Source: Clostridia bacterium (lineage in GTDB: Bacteria; Bacillota; Clostridia; Christensenellales; Borkfalkiaceae). Taken from it: a DNA stretch of 64,000 bases. A program made the position numbers and the translations under genes. The stretch lies in NCBI GenBank assembly GCA_017398825.1, contig JAFQEV010000059.1:34453-98452 (forward strand), written 5' to 3'. The notes below the pieces were generated by a model that was given only the letters and a program-made list of their open reading frames with translations, did not search any database and had not been told where the DNA came from. Positions 17,412 to 25,196 of this stretch are shown piece after piece; within the stretch, counting starts at the first letter, position 1, and each line of letters starts with the position of its first letter.

Positions 17412-17440
17412 ATTTTACTATATTTTATCGTTTAAGTAAA
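17412..17440 (-). promoter_or_regulatory. Promoter of secA
   Basis: On the minus strand: TTTACT (17435-17440), 17-nt spacer, TAAAAT (17412-17417), 35 nt before the secA ATG. Confidence 0.65.
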
Positions 17441-17452
17441 CAGTTTTTTTGC

Positions 17453-17485
17453 AAAAAAAGCACCGTTATTTATGAAAATAACGGT
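17453..17485 (-). terminator. Terminator after comF
   Basis: Perfect stem ACCGTTATTT/AAATAACGGT (17462-17471, 17476-17485), followed on the minus strand by GC and seven T, 3 nt after the comF stop. Confidence 0.9.
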
Positions 17486-17488
17486 TTT

Positions 17489-18214
17489 TTAATGTTGTTT
17501 TACAATTTTTGACACGCTCGCAAGCGTTAAAACGCTAACCTTTACCGCTCCAGCTTTTTTGAAAGCGGTGGACAATACGTCTACGGTAGAGCCCGTGGTC
17601 AAAACGTCGTCAATGAGCAAAACGCTTTTACCTTTAACAAGTTTTCCGTCCACTTTGAACGTTCCCTTTAGGTTCTTAACTCTCTCACTCATAGAGAGGT
17701 TTGCTTGATTTTCAGTTTCCTTAATCTTGGTGGCACACTCTTCCAACTTAACGCCTGAAAGCTTGGAAAGTTCCTCCGCAAGTAACCGTGCTTGATTGTA
17801 CCCTCGCTTTTGTTCGCGGTTTTGATGCATAGGTACGAACGTAACGATATCCGAAGAAAGCTTTTCCGCCTTATACACTTCAAACATTTCACGAGCGAAA
17901 AACTCTGCGTGATAACGCGCGTTGTTGTACTTAAAGTTTTGGATTACTATACTTAACGGGTGGGTGTATTCGTAAACGCTACGAGCTACGTCAAAGCCTA
18001 TATTTTTCTCTATGCACGAGTCGCAATACTCAGTTTTGTACGGTGCTTGACGCCCGCAATGTAAACACTTGTTTTCGCCGATTTTAACGATGTTTTTCAA
18101 ACATTCATCACAAAAATATCCGCTGAAAATTTCACGCCCGCAGGCGTTGCACGTCCAACCCGTGTTAAAGAGTGAACGCTTTATTAAATTGTAAGCGTTT
18201 TTAAATTTACTCAC
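17489..18214 (-). CDS. comF: ComF family amidophosphoribosyltransferase-like protein
   Basis: A 241-residue protein. Four CxxC pairs near the N-terminus (CNAC, CDEC, CLHC, CDSC within residues about 22-69) make a zinc-ribbon region. The C-terminal half is a type I phosphoribosyltransferase fold with the PRPP loop VLLIDDVLTTGSTVD. ComF proteins assist DNA uptake or recombination in competent species; the exact reaction is unsettled. It overlaps the LysM gene stop by 8 nt, suggesting one transcript. Confidence 0.9.
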   Translation of the reverse strand: MSKFKNAYNLIKRSLFNTGWTCNACGREIFSGYFCDECLKNIVKIGENKCLHCGRQAPYKTEYCDSCIEKNIGFDVARSVYEYTHPLSIVIQNFKYNNARYHAEFFAREMFEVYKAEKLSSDIVTFVPMHQNREQKRGYNQARLLAEELSKLSGVKLEECATKIKETENQANLSMSERVKNLKGTFKVDGKLVKGKSVLLIDDVLTTGSTVDVLSTAFKKAGAVKVSVLTLASVSKIVKQH

Positions 18215-18536
18215 AAACCACCTGCATAAACGGATAGATATAGTTTATCCCGTTTATTTCGTAAAGTTTTTCAACCGTAACACCGAGAACGCCTGCAACG
18301 CTTTCAGGCGTATCGCCTACTTTTACGGTGTACACCCGAGAATACCTCTTTATATATAGGCAGTCCCCCTCCTTAATTTCGCCCGACAAGCAGTTATCCT
18401 TAATAATTATCTGCTTACTCGTTGAAAACCTATTTGCAATGCTATCTAAGGTATCGCCTATCTCGCAGTAATAGATACCGCCGTCACTAACAGTCGATTG
18501 TAACTTTATCATACTCAATTTATATTCTTTAGTCAA
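18207..18536 (-). CDS. Small protein with two LysM domains
   Basis: A 109-residue protein from a TTG at 18534-18536, or 101 residues from the ATG at 18510-18512; neither start has a well-spaced ribosome site. Two LysM units are seen: YYCEIGDTLDSIANRFSTSK...LYIK and YTVKVGDTPESVAGVLGVTV...FMQVV. LysM domains bind N-acetylglucosamine polymers such as peptidoglycan. No signal peptide is visible, which suggests a forespore or cytosolic role, or a spore-coat protein, as with some clostridial LysM proteins; that is inference. Followed by comF with an 8-nt overlap and divergent from the flippase gene. Confidence 0.75.
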   Translation of the reverse strand: MTKEYKLSMIKLQSTVSDGGIYYCEIGDTLDSIANRFSTSKQIIIKDNCLSGEIKEGDCLYIKRYSRVYTVKVGDTPESVAGVLGVTVEKLYEINGINYIYPFMQVVCE

Positions 18537-18623
18537 CCTTTATATTCTAATCTCACACCCTCTTTAATAAACTAAAACGAGAGATTTACGTGGGGTGATA
18601 TTATTAAAACTATTGTAAAAACA

Positions 18624-20087
18624 ATGTTCGTGGTAACGGTTTTTTCTTGCTTTGAACGCCTGCTTGGGTTTGTTTACCGCATTTACTTATCTAGAAATTT
18701 AGGTTCGGAAGGGCTTGGGCTTTATCAAGTTGCCCTGTCGGTTGTTGGGCTTATTATGACGCTCACCTCCTCAGGCATTCCCATCACCGTTTCAAGAATT
18801 ATGACTAAGCACTCCGCTGAAAATCGAGGTGAACTCGGGTTTTCAACGGTGACGGGGGGAATACTCTTAAGCCTCGTGCTATCCGTGCCCGTGGTAACGC
18901 TGATATTTTTCTTCCCTAAAGCCTTTTCGTTTTTGTTTGCGGACGAAAGGTGCTACACCATCTTAAAAATTATGCTCCCCGGCATAGTAATAACCTCCGT
19001 TTACGCCGTGATACGAGGTTATTTTTGGGGCAAAAAGATGTTCTTTACCTACTCGCTCGTAGAGTTTATGGAAGAGGCGGTTATGCTCGTTGCAGGTATA
19101 ATTTTTATCTCCAAAGCAACGGATACCCAAAGCGGAATTACGGGCGCTGGTAACGCCGTTTTAATCTCGTATATTTTCTCGTTTATAACGGCAACAATCC
19201 TCTACTTTATAAGAGGTGGAAAAATTGCAAGCCCAAAAGGCGAACTAAAGCCTCTTATTTCCTCAGCAACGCCCATCACGCTAATGCGAACGGCTACGTC
19301 GCTGATAAACACCTTGATCGCAATTATTCTGCCGTTAAGGCTCGTTCACAGCGGGCTTTCGCAAAGCGTTGCAATGGCAGGTTTTGGCGAACTTTCGGGT
19401 ATGAGTATACCGCTCATTTACATACCGTCAACGATTATAGGCTCTATTGCGCTCGTGCTCGTTCCCGAGCTATCGGATAACTTTTATCGCCACAGCGAAA
19501 TAACTTTAAAAAACAACGTTGAAAAAGCTGTTAAATGCTCAGTGTTTATATCCTGCTTAATTATCCCCGTGTTTTTATCACTCGGAACGGAGCTCGGCGT
19601 TTTGGTATACGATAATTTCAACGCAGGGCTTTACGTTCAGCGCGCTTGTATCATTATGCTACCGATGAGCATTTCAATGATAACAACGAGTATGCTAAAT
19701 AGCTTGAACTTGGAAAAGAAAACGCTTAAATACTACCTTATAGGTGCGTTATTCTTAGTTTTTTCAATTTATTTCTTGCCAAAGCTCATAGGCGTTTACT
19801 CGCTCGTTGTGGGGCTACTCGTAAGCTATGCAATAACCTCTTTTTGCAATCTTAGATTAATAAAGCGGACGTGTAAACGCCCGCCTGAATTTTCCTTTTA
19901 TATAGCCGTTAGCACAATGCTAATCATACCGTCAGCCCTGTTTGGATATCTACTTAAAGGTATACTTTTAAAATTTATTCCCCTGCCCTTAACCGTGCTT
20001 GCAGTATCAATTTTAACCGTTATCTTTATCTATCTCTTGTTTAAAATTTTCAACCTCTTTTCGCTTAGGGAAATAATCTTTAAATAA
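18624..20087 (+). CDS. SpoVB-like oligosaccharide flippase (MVF/MATE-type)
   Basis: A membrane protein of 487 residues from the first ATG, with about 14 hydrophobic helices. The N-terminal ERLLGFVYRIYLSRNLGSEGLGLYQVA is typical of SpoVB/polysaccharide biosynthesis flippases, which move lipid-linked wall precursors and are needed for spore cortex. From the ATG the first helix is about 8 residues shorter than in B. subtilis SpoVB. The frame stays open upstream, with GGGGTGAT at 18592-18599 well placed for a non-standard ATT start at 18603; that would restore the usual length. Its 3' end overlaps folT tail-to-tail by 75 nt. Confidence 0.88.
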   Translation: MFVVTVFSCFERLLGFVYRIYLSRNLGSEGLGLYQVALSVVGLIMTLTSSGIPITVSRIMTKHSAENRGELGFSTVTGGILLSLVLSVPVVTLIFFFPKAFSFLFADERCYTILKIMLPGIVITSVYAVIRGYFWGKKMFFTYSLVEFMEEAVMLVAGIIFISKATDTQSGITGAGNAVLISYIFSFITATILYFIRGGKIASPKGELKPLISSATPITLMRTATSLINTLIAIILPLRLVHSGLSQSVAMAGFGELSGMSIPLIYIPSTIIGSIALVLVPELSDNFYRHSEITLKNNVEKAVKCSVFISCLIIPVFLSLGTELGVLVYDNFNAGLYVQRACIIMLPMSISMITTSMLNSLNLEKKTLKYYLIGALFLVFSIYFLPKLIGVYSLVVGLLVSYAITSFCNLRLIKRTCKRPPEFSFYIAVSTMLIIPSALFGYLLKGILLKFIPLPLTVLAVSILTVIFIYLLFKIFNLFSLREIIFK

Positions 20088-20615
20088 GCTCGTTTTAAGC
20101 GCGAGCGAAATTGCCACCGATAAAAAGAGATTTATGCCCGTTACGATTAACTGGAATGGAACTCTTATCGAAAGGTATGCCCAAAACGTCTTTTTACCTT
20201 TAGAGTACATTAACCAAAGCGCGTAGGTGTTCAAGCCCGAGGTTACGAGCACGGCAATAAAAATGTAAACTATTATTGAGAACGCGGTGTATAGAATCGC
20301 GTTTTTCTTTTTTATAAACCTTTTATAAAGGATAAATGCAACACCCGAGAAAAGCCCAGGCAACCCCGAGGATATAGTGATTAGTATATTAAACGGACCT
20401 TTAGGTGCAATTAAGCAACCGATAAGGTCACCTATAACACCCGATAAAAAGCCGAAGAACGGCCCAAACAATGCGCCCGATATAAAGTTTACGGTGTGGT
20501 TAAAGCTGATTGAAAATATGTTTGCTATAACGTTTATCGATAGGATATTCGTAACCGTTGAAAGCGCTACGAGCACACCGAGAATTGCAATTGACCTTGC
20601 AGTAAATTTTTGCAT
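20013..20615 (-). CDS. folT: Folate ECF transporter S component FolT
   Basis: A 200-residue membrane protein with six hydrophobic segments. The motif FNHTVNFISGALFGPFFGFLSGVIGDLIGCLIAP matches the conserved region of FolT/QueT-type S components, and the THF riboswitch in its leader settles folate as the substrate. S components bind the vitamin and pair with a shared EcfT/EcfA module, not encoded here. AGGAGG precedes the ATG and can be covered by a CCTC segment upstream. Confidence 0.93.
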   Translation of the reverse strand: MQKFTARSIAILGVLVALSTVTNILSINVIANIFSISFNHTVNFISGALFGPFFGFLSGVIGDLIGCLIAPKGPFNILITISSGLPGLFSGVAFILYKRFIKKKNAILYTAFSIIVYIFIAVLVTSGLNTYALWLMYSKGKKTFWAYLSIRVPFQLIVTGINLFLSVAISLALKTSLFKDYFPKRKEVENFKQEIDKDNG

Positions 20616-20635
20616 TATAAAAACCTCCTAAAAAA

Positions 20636-20671
20636 GAGGTCCACCAAAAAATATAAGGCTAAAAGCCTATT
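20636..20671 (-). promoter_or_regulatory. Expression platform of the THF riboswitch
   Basis: On the minus strand AGGCTTTTAGCCT followed by TATATTTTTT looks like a weak terminator. Just after it, ACCTC (near 20637-20641) can pair with the AGGAGGT ribosome site of folT, forming a sequestering hairpin. Confidence 0.6.
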
Positions 20672-20772
20672 ATAAAGCGGACGCGCCCTCAAACCGCAAC
20701 GGAAAAATTCCCCGTTTTCGTTCAAGGACGACATCCCATTCCTTGACACTTAACGCTATCGGGCTACTCTTT
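20672..20772 (-). ncRNA. Tetrahydrofolate riboswitch
   Basis: Read on the minus strand, the leader has the THF riboswitch core in order: AAAGAGTAG (20764-20772), GCGTTAAGTGT, a stem with AAGG/CCTT arms flanking ATGGGATGTCGT, GAACGAAAACGG, then GGTTTGAGGGCGCGTCCGC, ending about 20674. These blocks match the known folT riboswitch class, which binds reduced folates and lowers expression. Two outputs are visible downstream: a short AGGCT/AGCCT hairpin followed by a T-rich run, and an ACCTC segment able to pair with the ribosome site. Confidence 0.93.
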
Positions 20773-20785
20773 AATTTACTTTTTT

Positions 20786-20814
20786 AGTATAGCACTAAAT
20801 TTTAGCATAATCAA
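20786..20814 (-). promoter_or_regulatory. Promoter of folT
   Basis: On the minus strand: TTGATT (20809-20814), 17-nt spacer, TATACT (20786-20791); transcription would start just before the riboswitch. Confidence 0.75.
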
Positions 20815-20817
20815 GCG

Positions 20818-20848
20818 TTTACATAATAAATGAAAAAATAACTATAAT
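20818..20848 (+). promoter_or_regulatory. Promoter of DUF421 gene, placed for a leaderless transcript
   Basis: TATAAT at 20843-20848 with a weak TTTACA-type -35 at 20818-20823 (19-nt spacer). Only 6 nt separate the -10 from the ATG and no Shine-Dalgarno is present. Confidence 0.6.
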
Positions 20849-20854
20849 ATCTCT

Positions 20855-21541
20855 ATGGCTGTTATATTTATACGCTCTTCACTTATCTACGTTGCTCTGC
20901 TTATACTTATGCGCCTTATGGGAAAGAGGCAAATAGGCGAAATGCAACCGTTTGAATTTACCGTAACCCTACTCATTGCCGAGCTTGCGTGCATACCTAT
21001 GAGTGATTTTTCAATACCGCTACTCTACGGCGTTTCGGCAATAGTTTCGGTGTTTATTCTGCACCAGTTTATGACCTTGCTTGATAAGTCTGGAAACGTT
21101 TTCAAGTTTTTATTAAGCGGAAAGCCCTCCGTTGTGATAAATAGGAACGGCGTTGATTTTAAGGAGCTTAAAAAGAACAATTTAGACGTTCAAGACCTAA
21201 TCGAATCAATGCGAACGCTCGGCTACTTTTCGCTCGACAGCGTTTACTTTGCAATCTACGAGGCTAACGGAACACTATCAGCACTTGAAAACGACGATTT
21301 GAGTTTTTCCCCTTCAATGCCCTTAGCCGTTATAAAAAACGGCAAGCTCGATGATAAAAACTTAGAAAAGATAGGCTATTCAAAGGAGAAACTTCAAGGC
21401 GTTTTGAGCGGTTTGGGCGCACAGTCTATAAAAGCGGTTGGGGTTTTCACGGTGGACGGAAACGGCAGATATTATCTTCAGCGCTACGGCAAAAAGTACG
21501 AAACGGGATACATTGATTTGGAGGAAAAATACAAATGGTAA
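20855..21541 (+). CDS. DUF421 (YetF-like) membrane protein
   Basis: A 228-residue protein: three N-terminal membrane segments (to about residue 80), then a soluble domain. The family motif RLMGKRQIGEMQPFEFTVTLLIAELACIPM is clear, as is DLIESMRTLGYFSLDSVYFAIYEANGTLS. The family is common in spore formers, and its role is not settled. The ATG lies 6 nt after a TATAAT box and has no ribosome site. The stop overlaps the next ATG (ATGGTAA, 7 nt), so the two proteins are translated together. Confidence 0.92.
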   Translation: MAVIFIRSSLIYVALLILMRLMGKRQIGEMQPFEFTVTLLIAELACIPMSDFSIPLLYGVSAIVSVFILHQFMTLLDKSGNVFKFLLSGKPSVVINRNGVDFKELKKNNLDVQDLIESMRTLGYFSLDSVYFAIYEANGTLSALENDDLSFSPSMPLAVIKNGKLDDKNLEKIGYSKEKLQGVLSGLGAQSIKAVGVFTVDGNGRYYLQRYGKKYETGYIDLEEKYKW

Positions 21542-21912
21542 AAGCTTTTTACACGGCGATTATAGCGCTTGCTATAGTAGTTGGCGCATCGTATTTTGAA
21601 CAAGTTTACATTAAAAACACGTTCGGCGAGTTTAACGCTGTTACGAGCATCGCTTATGAAAAAACGGAAAATCAAACTGCGGTAAAAGACGATATCTTAG
21701 CCGTTCAAGAACTTTGGCTTGAAAAGAAAAAATCCCTGCACGTGTTTATTCCTCACAACGATATTAAAGAGGTTGACCTTTGGATAAGCGAGGCTGTAAC
21801 CTTAGTTGAAAAGGAAATGTGGGAGGACGCGCTTTCAAAGCTTGAGGTAGTATTAGAAATTACTGAACAAATCCCCAAAACCTATTTATTAAAAATTGAA
21901 AACATACTGTAA
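21535..21912 (+). CDS. DUF4363 family protein
   Basis: A 125-residue protein with one N-terminal membrane segment (AFYTAIIALAIVVGASYF) and a helical extracytoplasmic part with W-rich LWLEKKKSLHVFIPH..IKEVDLWI. The layout fits DUF4363, which is often encoded right after DUF421 genes; the shared operon here supports the call. Function unknown; a partner of the DUF421 protein is likely. Confidence 0.85.
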   Translation: MVKAFYTAIIALAIVVGASYFEQVYIKNTFGEFNAVTSIAYEKTENQTAVKDDILAVQELWLEKKKSLHVFIPHNDIKEVDLWISEAVTLVEKEMWEDALSKLEVVLEITEQIPKTYLLKIENIL

Positions 21913-21939
21913 AAAAAGCGGTGAATTCACCGCTTTTTT
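21911..21939. terminator. Bidirectional terminator
   Basis: AAAAAAGCGGTGAA and its complement TTCACCGCTTTTTT make a perfect hairpin with T-runs on both strands. It ends the DUF421-DUF4363 unit and, from the other side, the spoIIGA-sigE transcript with its repeats. Confidence 0.9.
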
Positions 21940-21963
21940 AATTGTGTTTTTTTTAGCTAGTTT

Positions 21964-22165
21964 AAGACGTTAGTTGCGAGTAGAACAAGGCTCGCGAAGT
22001 CAATAGGCTGAGGTTGACCTTGGTTATATCATTAGAATTTTAAGCCGTTAGTTACAAGTTGGGCAAGGCTCGACGGCAAGTTATCGGGTGTAATAGACCT
22101 TTTTGGTCATTACAGTCGTAACTTGACGGCAGTAAACGTAGCATAACGCAGTTTATAACGAATTA
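21964..22165. repeat. Structured repeats of family R1 after sigE
   Basis: Two units: 21964-22041 (short, with a divergent core) and 22042-22165 (full). The full unit has the nested fold of the copies at 6617-6864: outer CAAGTTA/TAACTTG (22077-22083, 22119-22125) and inner TGTAAT-A-GACC / GGTC-ATTACA with a 5-nt loop (22089-22114). The unit ends exactly on the sigE stop codon (22163-22165), as the copy at 6743-6864 does for the kinase gene. Confidence 0.85.
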
Positions 22166-22867
22166 AAAAAAGTTTTTGAAATCCCTTTTTAACCTCTCCA
22201 CTATCTTTTTCTCTAAGCGCGATATGTAGGACTGAGATATGCCGAGAAGATCGGCAACTTCTTTTTGGGTGAGCTCTTCTTCTCCTCCTAAGCCAAAGCG
22301 AAGGCGCATTATTTCTCGCTCGCGCTTGGAAAGCTTTTCAAGTGCACCGCTTAGTATCTTTAACTCTTCACTCTCCTCGGTGGTCTTGTAAACGATTTCG
22401 GGGTCGGTGCCTAAAACGTCACTTAACAGTAACTCGTTGCCCTCGTAATCTACGTTTAAGGGCTCGTCAAAGGAGATTTCGCCCTTGATTTTACTAATCT
22501 TTCTTAGGTGCATTAAAATTTCGTTCTCGATACACCGCGAGGCGTAGGTTGCAAGCTTGATGTTTTTATCGAGATTAAAAGTGTTTACGGCTTTTATTAG
22601 CCCTACGCTACCGACGGAAATTAAATCGTCAAGCTCGACGCCGGTATTATCGAACTTGCGCGCAATATACACTACGAGGCGGAGGTTGTGTTCGATTAAA
22701 TCTTTTTTAACAGCTTGGTCGCCACCCATTAAAAGATAGAGTTTTTCAGCCTCTTCCTCGCTGGAATAAGCAAGCGGTAGAGTTTCGCCACTACTTAAAT
22801 AGAAGAGGGAATTTTCGTTTTTGAAAAGTTTTTTTAAAAGGGCTTTGAGGGCGGATAATACTGACAT
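22163..22867 (-). CDS. sigE: RNA polymerase sporulation sigma factor SigE
   Basis: A 234-residue sigma-70 factor. Region 2 reads [41 protein letters not shown], with [19 protein letters not shown]; region 4 ends in the [23 protein letters not shown]. An N-terminal pro-sequence of about 25 residues, with a basic hydrophobic helix ([11 protein letters not shown]), is followed by [11 protein letters not shown], comparable to the processing region of pro-SigE. spoIIGA directly upstream (11-nt gap) encodes the processing protease. SigE runs early mother-cell transcription. AAGGAG precedes the ATG. Confidence 0.96.
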   Translation of the reverse strand: MSVLSALKALLKKLFKNENSLFYLSSGETLPLAYSSEEEAEKLYLLMGGDQAVKKDLIEHNLRLVVYIARKFDNTGVELDDLISVGSVGLIKAVNTFNLDKNIKLATYASRCIENEILMHLRKISKIKGEISFDEPLNVDYEGNELLLSDVLGTDPEIVYKTTEESEELKILSGALEKLSKREREIMRLRFGLGGEEELTQKEVADLLGISQSYISRLEKKIVERLKRDFKNFF

Positions 22868-22878
22868 AAAACACTCCT

Positions 22879-23691
22879 TTAACAGACGGACGGGTGTAGC
22901 AATAAATCGTAATCGGAATTGTAAAAACCCGATTTGCTAACGCCGAGTAATACGTTATTAATTATATTCACGGTAACTCCGTTATATATCAAAAGCTCGT
23001 CAATTACGTAAAGTTCCATTTTCGACGAGCCAGATACGGTATCAAATACTATGCTCGATACCGCTTTTTTTATCCCAGCGCTTTTAAGGGTAGTAAAAAG
23101 CGAGGTTGAACACACTATTATCGGCAAGCCCGAACGGTTATCGTATAAGCCGTTTCCGCTATCAATAAAGCCCTTTACCTTGAACCGCTTTTTATCTATT
23201 ATTAAAATGCAGTTTCTCAAAAAAGGGCGCAAGTTCCTCTCTCTTAACAGGTGCTTTGTTATTTTTAAAAGCGCCGTTGATAAAAGATAGATAATGAGCA
23301 CGGATATTCCTATAGGAATAACGCTATCGTAATTTAATATGAAATAGCGTTCGTAATCAATTTCTAAAAGAGTAAAAAGCGCTATTATGAACCCACCGCT
23401 TAAAAATGTAAAAAGTAAAAAAAAGCCAAGCGTTAGCGCGTAGCTTTTAACGCTTTTAAACCGAGCGGATACGTATACCATTAGAAAGGCAAGCGCTATC
23501 TTTATTATAATATGGCACGCGCTCGGGAGGGAAAACAAAGGCACGGCAAGCGCAACGGCAGTTCCCAAAAGCGCGGAAATGAACAGCCAAATAAACTTCG
23601 TTTTAACAAGGGCACACCGCGTTGCCGTTTTTATTAAAATAAAGTTTATTATCATATTATCGATAAACGCGTACTCGATATAAACGGACAT
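22879..23691 (-). CDS. spoIIGA: Pro-sigma-E processing peptidase SpoIIGA
   Basis: A 270-residue protein: five or six membrane helices in the first 150 residues (start [17 protein letters not shown] is typical), then an aspartic protease domain with the catalytic motif [11 protein letters not shown]. It cleaves the SigE pro-sequence after a signal from the forespore. No clear ribosome site; a TAAAAT box lies 6 nt before the ATG. Neighbour sigE confirms the assignment. Confidence 0.94.
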   Translation of the reverse strand: MSVYIEYAFIDNMIINFILIKTATRCALVKTKFIWLFISALLGTAVALAVPLFSLPSACHIIIKIALAFLMVYVSARFKSVKSYALTLGFFLLFTFLSGGFIIALFTLLEIDYERYFILNYDSVIPIGISVLIIYLLSTALLKITKHLLRERNLRPFLRNCILIIDKKRFKVKGFIDSGNGLYDNRSGLPIIVCSTSLFTTLKSAGIKKAVSSIVFDTVSGSSKMELYVIDELLIYNGVTVNIINNVLLGVSKSGFYNSDYDLLLHPSVC

Positions 23692-23718
23692 AGCTCTATT
23701 TTAACTTTTTACGGCAAT

Positions 23719-23756
23719 AAAAAAAGAGTACTTTTTGTAAAATAGTACTCTTTTTT
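23719..23756. terminator. Bidirectional terminator between zinc-ribbon gene and spoIIGA
   Basis: AAAAAAGAGTACT pairs with AGTACTCTTTTTT, with a further TTTT/AAAA pairing inside the loop. It lies 6 nt beyond the stop of the 23762-24649 gene. Confidence 0.85.
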
Positions 23757-23761
23757 GTTGT

Positions 23762-24649
23762 TTATTCAGTTGGCTCTTCAACCTTTATAAAGGGGCAAGT
23801 GGCGCTCTCGCCAAATACCTTCTTAGCGTTTTCCTTAACGTTGCCGAGCTCTACGTAACCGTCCGTTCCCTCAAAGGTGGGTTTAGCGCCCATAGTGCAT
23901 TTCGTAACGTTCATTGTTAAAAGCTCTTTTTTAGTATCTAATATAACAACCTCTCTAACCCTTACGTTTGCCGAGAACCCAAGTTTAAACTCGCCGTAGA
24001 AACCCGACTGATTGTAGTTGAGCCCTTCGCCTTGGTCGTTATATATCTTAAACCAACCGTCCTCATCCGCCTTGATATCCTTGGCGGTCAAGGTCTTTTC
24101 CTTTAAAAGCCAAGACGTAGTAGTATAGCCCTTGGACATCGTTACGGTGAGTTCATCCTCATACACGTCTGAAATATTAATCCAAATTTCAGAGATGTTT
24201 CTCGCGTTAGTTGCCGAAAGCTTAATATCTATAAAGGAGTATAATACCTCTCCGCTCTGCTTATCCTTTTGAATTTCTACCTGATAGTATTCGTTAGGAG
24301 TATTCTCGCCATCGTAACTGCCGTTAAAAGTGGAAGATACAAACTTGTGATATACCTTGGGATTTGCAGGCGCTCTCGAATCTATTACGAAAAGCGAGGA
24401 TATTACAACGCCTACGAACAACACCGCAGATATTATAGCAATCAAGCTGACCTTGAGCTTTTTGCTCATCTTCTTTTTGCCGTTTACATTAGTTGCCTTT
24501 TGAGCGGGCTTTTTCTCAGCTTTGGGCTTTTGTTCCTGTTCTTTCTTTTCAAGCTTGAACTTAGCCCCACAGCTTTCGCATCTTATAATCTCCGCTCCAT
24601 CCTCTACATTTAAGGGAGCGCCACATTTTTTACATTTTAATTCTTGCAT
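23762..24649 (-). CDS. Zinc-ribbon, single-pass membrane protein of unknown function
   Basis: A 295-residue protein. Residues 1-33 are a zinc ribbon (CKKCGAP...CESCGAKF); a Lys/Glu/Pro-rich linker follows, then one membrane helix (about 66-88), then an external beta-rich domain of about 200 residues. It may sense or scaffold something across the membrane, but I do not recognise the external part. TAGG is 7 nt before the ATG. nrdR is immediately upstream, 11 nt away. Confidence 0.8.
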   Translation of the reverse strand: MQELKCKKCGAPLNVEDGAEIIRCESCGAKFKLEKKEQEQKPKAEKKPAQKATNVNGKKKMSKKLKVSLIAIISAVLFVGVVISSLFVIDSRAPANPKVYHKFVSSTFNGSYDGENTPNEYYQVEIQKDKQSGEVLYSFIDIKLSATNARNISEIWINISDVYEDELTVTMSKGYTTTSWLLKEKTLTAKDIKADEDGWFKIYNDQGEGLNYNQSGFYGEFKLGFSANVRVREVVILDTKKELLTMNVTKCTMGAKPTFEGTDGYVELGNVKENAKKVFGESATCPFIKVEEPTE

Positions 24650-24660
24650 TTTATAACCTA

Positions 24661-25113
24661 TTAACCCTTAGTCAATTTTTCAAGCTCGCGCATAAACGTT
24701 GAAATATCTTTAAACGAGCGGTAAACGGAGGCAAACCTAACGTAAGCAACCTCGTCAATCTCCTTTAATCCGTTCATAACCATCTCGCCGATTTCCTTAC
24801 TCGTTATCTCCTGATCGAGAGAGTTATATACCTGCTTTTGAATATCTTCAACTAAATTGTCTATCTTAAACATGGGAACGGGGCGCTTTTCACACGCCTT
24901 GATAATTCCGCTCTTTATCTTGCCTGCATCAAACATCTCGCGCGCTCCGCCAGACTTAATTACCAAAACGGGAGTAGTTTCCACCGTTTCATAAGTGGTA
25001 AAACGCCTACCGCAACCTATGCACTCGCGCCTACGGCGTATCATAGTATTTTCGTCAGTAGAACGGGAATCTATAACCTTGCTTTCAATGCATCCGCAAT
25101 ACATACATTTCAT
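24661..25113 (-). CDS. nrdR: Transcriptional repressor NrdR
   Basis: Full length at 150 residues. A zinc ribbon with Cys3, Cys6, Cys31 and Cys34 precedes an ATP-cone (about 46-136, starting [13 protein letters not shown]). NrdR senses dATP/ATP and represses ribonucleotide reductase genes through NrdR boxes; no such gene or box is in the window. GGAG lies 8 nt before the ATG. Confidence 0.97.
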   Translation of the reverse strand: MKCMYCGCIESKVIDSRSTDENTMIRRRRECIGCGRRFTTYETVETTPVLVIKSGGAREMFDAGKIKSGIIKACEKRPVPMFKIDNLVEDIQKQVYNSLDQEITSKEIGEMVMNGLKEIDEVAYVRFASVYRSFKDISTFMRELEKLTKG

Positions 25114-25144
25114 AACGAAATCTCCATAAACTAAAGTTCCTTTT

Positions 25145-25175
25145 TATATTTTAACACTTTTACGTTTTTTTGCAA
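25145..25175 (-). promoter_or_regulatory. Promoter of nrdR
   Basis: On the minus strand TTGCAA, then a 16-nt spacer and TAAAAT preceded by TGT, an extended -10. The pair lies between the YgiQ stop and the nrdR start. Confidence 0.55.
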
Positions 25176-25196
25176 GTATTTATACAAAAAAACAAC

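Noticed and set aside
18508..18536. TTGACT-17-TATGAT promoter at the start of the LysM gene
   Set aside because: Its -10 overlaps the possible ATG, and the resulting transcript would lack any in-frame start; probably coincidence in AT-rich sequence.
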